Origin: Pseudomonadota bacterium
GTDB taxonomy: Bacteria; Desulfobacterota; Anaeroferrophillalia; Anaeroferrophillales; Tharpellaceae
DNA length: 32,437 nucleotides
Direction: 5' to 3'
Assembly: GCA_030641485.1 (NCBI GenBank)
Contig: DAOWHJ010000016.1
Span: 1-32,437 of the forward strand
Numbering within the stretch: position 1 is the first letter of the stretch; each line of letters starts with the position of its first letter. The translations under genes were made by a program, and so were the position numbers. The notes under the pieces were generated by a model. The model was not told the origin of the DNA and made no database searches. It saw nothing but the letters and a program-made list of their open reading frames with translations. This document shows, in pieces, positions 28,434 to 32,437 of the stretch.

Positions 28434-28958
28434 ATGAGTGAAAAGATAGAGACTGCGGAAAATATTGAAACAGTTGAAAGTGTGGAGAATCCTGACATCA
28501 CGGGAAAAGCCGGCAAAACAGTCCGGAATTATATGTGGTTCTCTATGGGCGCAGGGTTGATTCCGATCCCTTTTTTGGATCTTGCAGCCATCAGCGGACT
28601 CCAGCTAAAGATGATAGCGGATCTGTGCAAACAATACGAGACGCCATTTAAAGAGCAAAACGGTAAAGCAGTTATTGCGGCATTGCTCGGTTTTATTGTG
28701 CCGGAGTCCCTCTCCCGAGGGATTATGGGTTCCCTCTTAAAGGCGATACCAATTATCGGACCAATAACCGGCGGCCTCTCTATGTCACTATTTACCGGCG
28801 CGAGCACTTATGCCATTGGTAACCTCTTCATTCGCCATTTTGAGACGGGCGGCACCCTGCTTAATATGGATCCCCAAAAAATGCGCGAGCATTTTAAAGA
28901 AGATTTTGAAAGTGGCAAAAAAGTTGCCGAAGAGATTGGCGCTAAGTTAAAATCATAG
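28434..28958 (+). CDS. DUF697-like small membrane-associated protein
   Basis: SMGAGLIPIPFLDLAAISGLQLKMIADLCKQY...GFIVPESLSRGIMGSLLKAIPIIGPITGGLSMSLFTGASTYAIGNLFIRHFETGG; AAGGAG Shine-Dalgarno. Confidence 0.75.
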   Translation: MSEKIETAENIETVESVENPDITGKAGKTVRNYMWFSMGAGLIPIPFLDLAAISGLQLKMIADLCKQYETPFKEQNGKAVIAALLGFIVPESLSRGIMGSLLKAIPIIGPITGGLSMSLFTGASTYAIGNLFIRHFETGGTLLNMDPQKMREHFKEDFESGKKVAEEIGAKLKS

Positions 28959-28976
28959 TAACTACTCAGCCAATCC

Positions 28977-29039
28977 GTAAATTCAGGGGACACAATCCCG
29001 ATTTCCTCCGGAGAATCAGGTTATGTCCCCAGAATTTAC
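28977..29039. repeat. 63-bp imperfect palindromic element (REP/MITE-like)
   Basis: GTAAATTCAGGGGACA ... TGTCCCCAGAATTTAC, 16-bp arms with one mismatch, internal CTCCGGAG palindrome. Confidence 0.75.
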
Positions 29040-29073
29040 TGAATTCATTAATAACTGGTGTTTTTCTGCCTAC

Positions 29074-29104
29074 GCTGCTTAGCAGTCCCAGACTGCTAAG
29101 CAGC
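29074..29104. repeat. Perfect 13-bp inverted repeat (stem-loop)
   Basis: GCTGCTTAGCAGT-CCCAG-ACTGCTAAGCAGC. Confidence 0.75.
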
Positions 29105-29115
29105 CGCATATCTAG

Positions 29116-29220
29116 AAGTAACTTTTAATAATTAGCCACAGATCCACACAGACTCACACTGACAGAGGACTTTTGTCTGAAGTTGTCTGTGTGAGTTTGT
29201 GGCTTAAAAAATTGTTACTT
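29116..29220. repeat. About 105-bp imperfect inverted repeat
   Basis: Left arm AAGTAAC...AGCCACA...CACACAGAC; right arm GTCTGTGTG...TGTGGCT...GTTACTT, in matching order. Confidence 0.7.
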
Positions 29221-29266
29221 AGAAGTTACCAAGTTTTAACCATTTGCTGTTGCGTGGGGTATATTC

Positions 29267-29437
29267 GTGGAACTGTTTCTTCTCTACCTGATTTTGGCTA
29301 TTCTTAATGGATATATCGGCAGAAACCGTCTTATCGGTTTCTGGGGATTTTTTTTCATCTCAATGTTGCTAACCCCAATATTAACTTTGCTGTTCTTGAT
29401 ATTTTCTACCCCGCGTAATCCGGAGAAGGTAGCTTGA
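29267..29437 (+). CDS. Small hydrophobic membrane protein (56 aa), not in supplied ORF track
   Basis: GTG start: VELFLLYLILAILNGYIGRNRLIGFWGFFFISMLLTPILTLLFLIFSTPRNPEKVA*. Two predicted TM stretches; TGA overlaps the TTG start of the next gene (TTGA). Confidence 0.72.
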   Translation: MELFLLYLILAILNGYIGRNRLIGFWGFFFISMLLTPILTLLFLIFSTPRNPEKVA

Positions 29438-31113
29438 ACGATTTTCTGACACGCATTCCTCTAGTTGCATTTGTGCAACACTATTGCAAATTCCTTAATC
29501 GAAAATTTTTCCTGCTCAACCTGCTTTCAGGTCTGTCAAGCACCGCAATAGTTGCTCTGGTCAACAATACTGCGGCCAAAAAGAATGTCTCATCATTCGA
29601 CCTCTCCACTTTTCTAATCTTTGCCATTACCCTTGTCTGCTACATAGTGGCGACTAAAACCCTGATGAATATCACATTTGAGGTGACTGAAGACGCGGTT
29701 GACTCGGTACGTAAATCACTTTTTAGAAAATTACGCCTCTGTGACCTCGAATTTTTCGAGCAGAGAAATCGTGACACTATCTACGATCAGATAATGAAGT
29801 CAACGGCAACAATTGCTCAGACCGGTGCCTTCATTCTCGCTACCGGCCCGGAGCTGATCTTGATTGTCATGTTCTATATTTACATCTTTTTTCTCTCCAT
29901 AACCGCTTTCTTGATCGCCATCACCATGTTGATGGCGGCCTCCTTTTTCTTTATAAAAAAGACCAATGAGGTCGAAAAGTGTTTTCTCGAAGCGGCCAAC
30001 CATGACCAGCAGGTCAGCGGTTTTTTAAGTGGCCTCCTTTTCGGTTTTAAAGAGTGCCTGCTAAACAGCCGCCGAGATACGGATCTGGCCTCGGAGTTTT
30101 CCGCAAGTTCAACCGACCTTGCCGACAGCCGTATCTTGGCCGGGAAAAACTTCTCAAATATATACGCCTTTGTGCAAATGTTTTTCTATGTTTTGCTGGC
30201 GATTATTGTTTTTTTGATGCCGGTTTTAGGTTGGCATAATACGAATGACCAGATGATGACATTCAAACTGGTCTCAGCTATCTTCTTTGTCTTCATCCCA
30301 ACCGCAAATGTGGTCAGGATGATCAACTATAATACTCAGGTGAGTGTTGCGATTAAAGGAGTTAGAGAACTCGGAAATCTTATCGATGAGCGACTGCAGA
30401 AAAATAGCATTCAAGTTGATAGCACCAAAGATGAAATTTATAGCCCACCAGATTTTGCTTCGCTTGAACTTAAGGATATAGAGTACTCATACTATGATGC
30501 CGATCGCATGGCGACCTTCTCGGTCGGCCCGGTATCTTTTAAGCTGGACCAGGGTGATGTGGTCTTCATCTGCGGTCGTAACGGGAGCGGGAAAACTACC
30601 TTTCTGAAACTTCTGACCGGTTTGTACAAACCCCAAAAAGGGGAGATCAAGCAAAACCAAAGAACGGTTCCTTTCAATCACAATCAAATCTACCGAGAAA
30701 GTTTCGCCGCAGTTTTTTCAGATTTTCATCTCTTTCAAAAACTGCATGGTCTGCATGAAACCGACCCCGACAAAACCGCTGAACTCTTGACTCTCTTCCA
30801 ATTAGATTACAAAACCAAACGCACTGGAGATAGGTTCAGCAACCTTGATCTCTCCACCGGACAGAGAAAACGTCTGGCCCTGATTATCGCCTTGATGGAA
30901 GATAAGCCAATCTACATCTTTGACGAATGGGCCGCAGATCAAGATCCCCATTTTCGTGAATATTTCTATCTGGAACTGCTGCCACGCCTAAAACGAGAAG
31001 GCAAAACGGTTGTCGCAGTAACCCATGATGACCGATTTTTCGATAGTTGTGACCGCATACTCTGGTTTCAGGATGATGGCATAGTTGAAACCGAACCTAA
31101 TATTGAGCCGTAA
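29434..31113 (+). CDS. Cyclic-peptide-export-type ABC transporter, fused permease/ATPase (PvdE/SyrD/YojI-like)
   Basis: N-terminal multi-TM region; Walker A GRNGSGKTT; ESFAAVFSDFHLFQKL; signature LSTGQRKRLALIIALMEDKPIYIFDEWAADQDPHFREYFYLELLPRLKREGKTVVAVTHDDRFF. GGAGAAGG Shine-Dalgarno before TTG start. Confidence 0.9.
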   Translation: MNDFLTRIPLVAFVQHYCKFLNRKFFLLNLLSGLSSTAIVALVNNTAAKKNVSSFDLSTFLIFAITLVCYIVATKTLMNITFEVTEDAVDSVRKSLFRKLRLCDLEFFEQRNRDTIYDQIMKSTATIAQTGAFILATGPELILIVMFYIYIFFLSITAFLIAITMLMAASFFFIKKTNEVEKCFLEAANHDQQVSGFLSGLLFGFKECLLNSRRDTDLASEFSASSTDLADSRILAGKNFSNIYAFVQMFFYVLLAIIVFLMPVLGWHNTNDQMMTFKLVSAIFFVFIPTANVVRMINYNTQVSVAIKGVRELGNLIDERLQKNSIQVDSTKDEIYSPPDFASLELKDIEYSYYDADRMATFSVGPVSFKLDQGDVVFICGRNGSGKTTFLKLLTGLYKPQKGEIKQNQRTVPFNHNQIYRESFAAVFSDFHLFQKLHGLHETDPDKTAELLTLFQLDYKTKRTGDRFSNLDLSTGQRKRLALIIALMEDKPIYIFDEWAADQDPHFREYFYLELLPRLKREGKTVVAVTHDDRFFDSCDRILWFQDDGIVETEPNIEP

Positions 31114-31134
31114 AAAACAGTAGGTCAATAAATT

Positions 31135-31989
31135 ATGACGGATAAAGATAAACCGAAAAAACGGACCCGGCGCCGTACTGTAGACGACAACATCGTTTAC
31201 AAGGTACTGGGTTGTTTACTTATAGCAATGCTCCTGGTCGTAACTGTAAAGTACTCGATTATTACCATCCCCGCCGGACAATCAGGCGTATTATGGCAAC
31301 GCTTTTTCAAAGGTACCCGCCTCGACAGATTCTATGACGAAGGGCTCCATCTCATCTTTCCCTGGGATAAAATGCACATCTACAACTGCCGCCTCCAGAC
31401 CGTGAAAGAGAAAATCACGGCCTTAACAACCAAGGGACTGGCCATCGACATAGAGATCGCGATCTATTTCAGACTAGACAAAGATTATCTGCCCCAACTT
31501 CATAAAAATATCGGCCCTAACTATACAGAGATAATCGTCAGACCGATGACAACCGCCATTATTCGCAGTATCACCGGTCAGTTAACGGCCGAGGAGGTCT
31601 TCTCTTCGCAGAAGGAGTTTACCAACCGGCTTAATTTAGTTGCCAACATCGATTTTGCAGAAAATTTTATGACTCTTGAAAATGTTTACCTGGTGCAAAT
31701 TTCACTGCCTCCGGCCATTACTGAGGCTATCGAAAATAAACTTGTGGAAAAAGAGCGCATTGCCCGCATGACTTTTGCCGTGGAATCTGAAAAACAAGAG
31801 AAGATACGCAAAGAGGTCGAATCAACAGGGATTGCCATCTACAACCAGACGGTTGTAAAATCGCTATCGCCAGACATTCTAACCTGGCACGGAATTGAAG
31901 CAACCCGGAAAATGGCCTTGTCGGAAAACACAAAAACCATAATTGTTGGCAGCGGCAAAGAAGGGTTACCTATAATTTTGAACGAGTAG
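31135..31989 (+). CDS. SPFH/prohibitin (Band 7) family membrane protein
   Basis: Basic N-terminus and one TM helix, then IPAGQSGVLWQRFFKGTRLDRFYDEGLHLIFPWDKMHIYNCRLQTVKEKITALTTKGLAIDIEIAIYFRLDKDYLPQLHKNIGPNY...VRPMTTAIIRSITGQLTAEEVFSSQKEF. Confidence 0.9.
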   Translation: MTDKDKPKKRTRRRTVDDNIVYKVLGCLLIAMLLVVTVKYSIITIPAGQSGVLWQRFFKGTRLDRFYDEGLHLIFPWDKMHIYNCRLQTVKEKITALTTKGLAIDIEIAIYFRLDKDYLPQLHKNIGPNYTEIIVRPMTTAIIRSITGQLTAEEVFSSQKEFTNRLNLVANIDFAENFMTLENVYLVQISLPPAITEAIENKLVEKERIARMTFAVESEKQEKIRKEVESTGIAIYNQTVVKSLSPDILTWHGIEATRKMALSENTKTIIVGSGKEGLPIILNE

Positions 31990-32134
31990 ATGAAAACCGC
32001 CAATTTCCTCGATTGCGGCGTTAGGCTCAAATTTTAATCCTCAGAATACTTAAGTGTATGCTTGCGGTTAAAACCATCTCCTGCCTTGCACTCAAGAAAA
32101 TTGTCAGGTTTTCGGTCAGGTACTGGATGAGTTC

Positions 32135-32437
32135 GTGAAAAAATTTCTTCTAAAAATCGTCATTTTAGTCGTAGTTGCTATATTGGCAGCTTTTTTTCAC
32201 TACCGCCACTATGCTCTGGACGGAATGAAAAAGAGACGGCACAATTACCTGCTCAAGCCACAAAACAGCTCCGAGGTTCATGTCGGCGTAATATGGCCAC
32301 TAAAGCAGGAGTACCCAGGCTACCTTAAGGGTCTCAAGATGGCTTTGGCAGAGTTGCAAGAGAGCCAGGCCTTGCCCCATTTCAAAGTCCACTTTGCCCA
32401 TGAAGACGGTTCAAAGTCTGCAGCTTGGTCTTTTGCC
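32135..32437 (+). CDS. Membrane-anchored type-1 periplasmic-binding-protein-like protein, truncated by window end
   Basis: Open GTG frame to the window edge: VKKFLLKIVILVVVAILAAFFHYRHYALDGMKKRR...SSEVHVGVIWPLKQEYPGYLKGLKMALAELQESQALPHFKVHFAHEDGSKSAAWSFA. VGVIWP...GLKMALAEL...V..A.EDG resembles Leu/Ile/Val-binding-type receptors. Confidence 0.65.
   Translation, partial: MKKFLLKIVILVVVAILAAFFHYRHYALDGMKKRRHNYLLKPQNSSEVHVGVIWPLKQEYPGYLKGLKMALAELQESQALPHFKVHFAHEDGSKSAAWSFA

Overview
Anaerobe-like bacterial chromosomal window, probably deltaproteobacterial/Desulfobacterota (inferred from gene content only). Most of it is housekeeping: folD, fchA, a tungsten aldehyde:ferredoxin oxidoreductase, a Na+/Ca2+ antiporter, rpsA, pepN, gloB, a priA-mutS2-yqeY cluster, a NYN/LOTUS protein, pabA/trpG-type amidotransferase, an AEC transporter, a CoA-binding protein and an enoyl-CoA hydratase. 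The left flank is accessory: a decayed AAA/DUF4143 ATPase, a Uma2 nuclease-like gene, a TPR-glycosyltransferase and a HipA/HipB-like pair in toxin-first order. The right flank has a decayed stretch, a DUF697-like gene, three consecutive inverted-repeat elements, then an apparent operon. That operon has a 56-aa membrane ORF (absent from the supplied track) overlapping a PvdE/SyrD/YojI-type ABC exporter, then an SPFH/prohibitin-like membrane protein and the start of a type-1 periplasmic-binding-protein-like gene cut by the window edge. This operon is the best candidate for an under-described system. A second notable point is a FolD that appears to lack the cyclohydrolase catalytic Lys and Gln and lies next to a separate cyclohydrolase, FchA. 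No tRNA, rRNA or CRISPR array was recognised. All calls are from reading the sequence; no searches were run.
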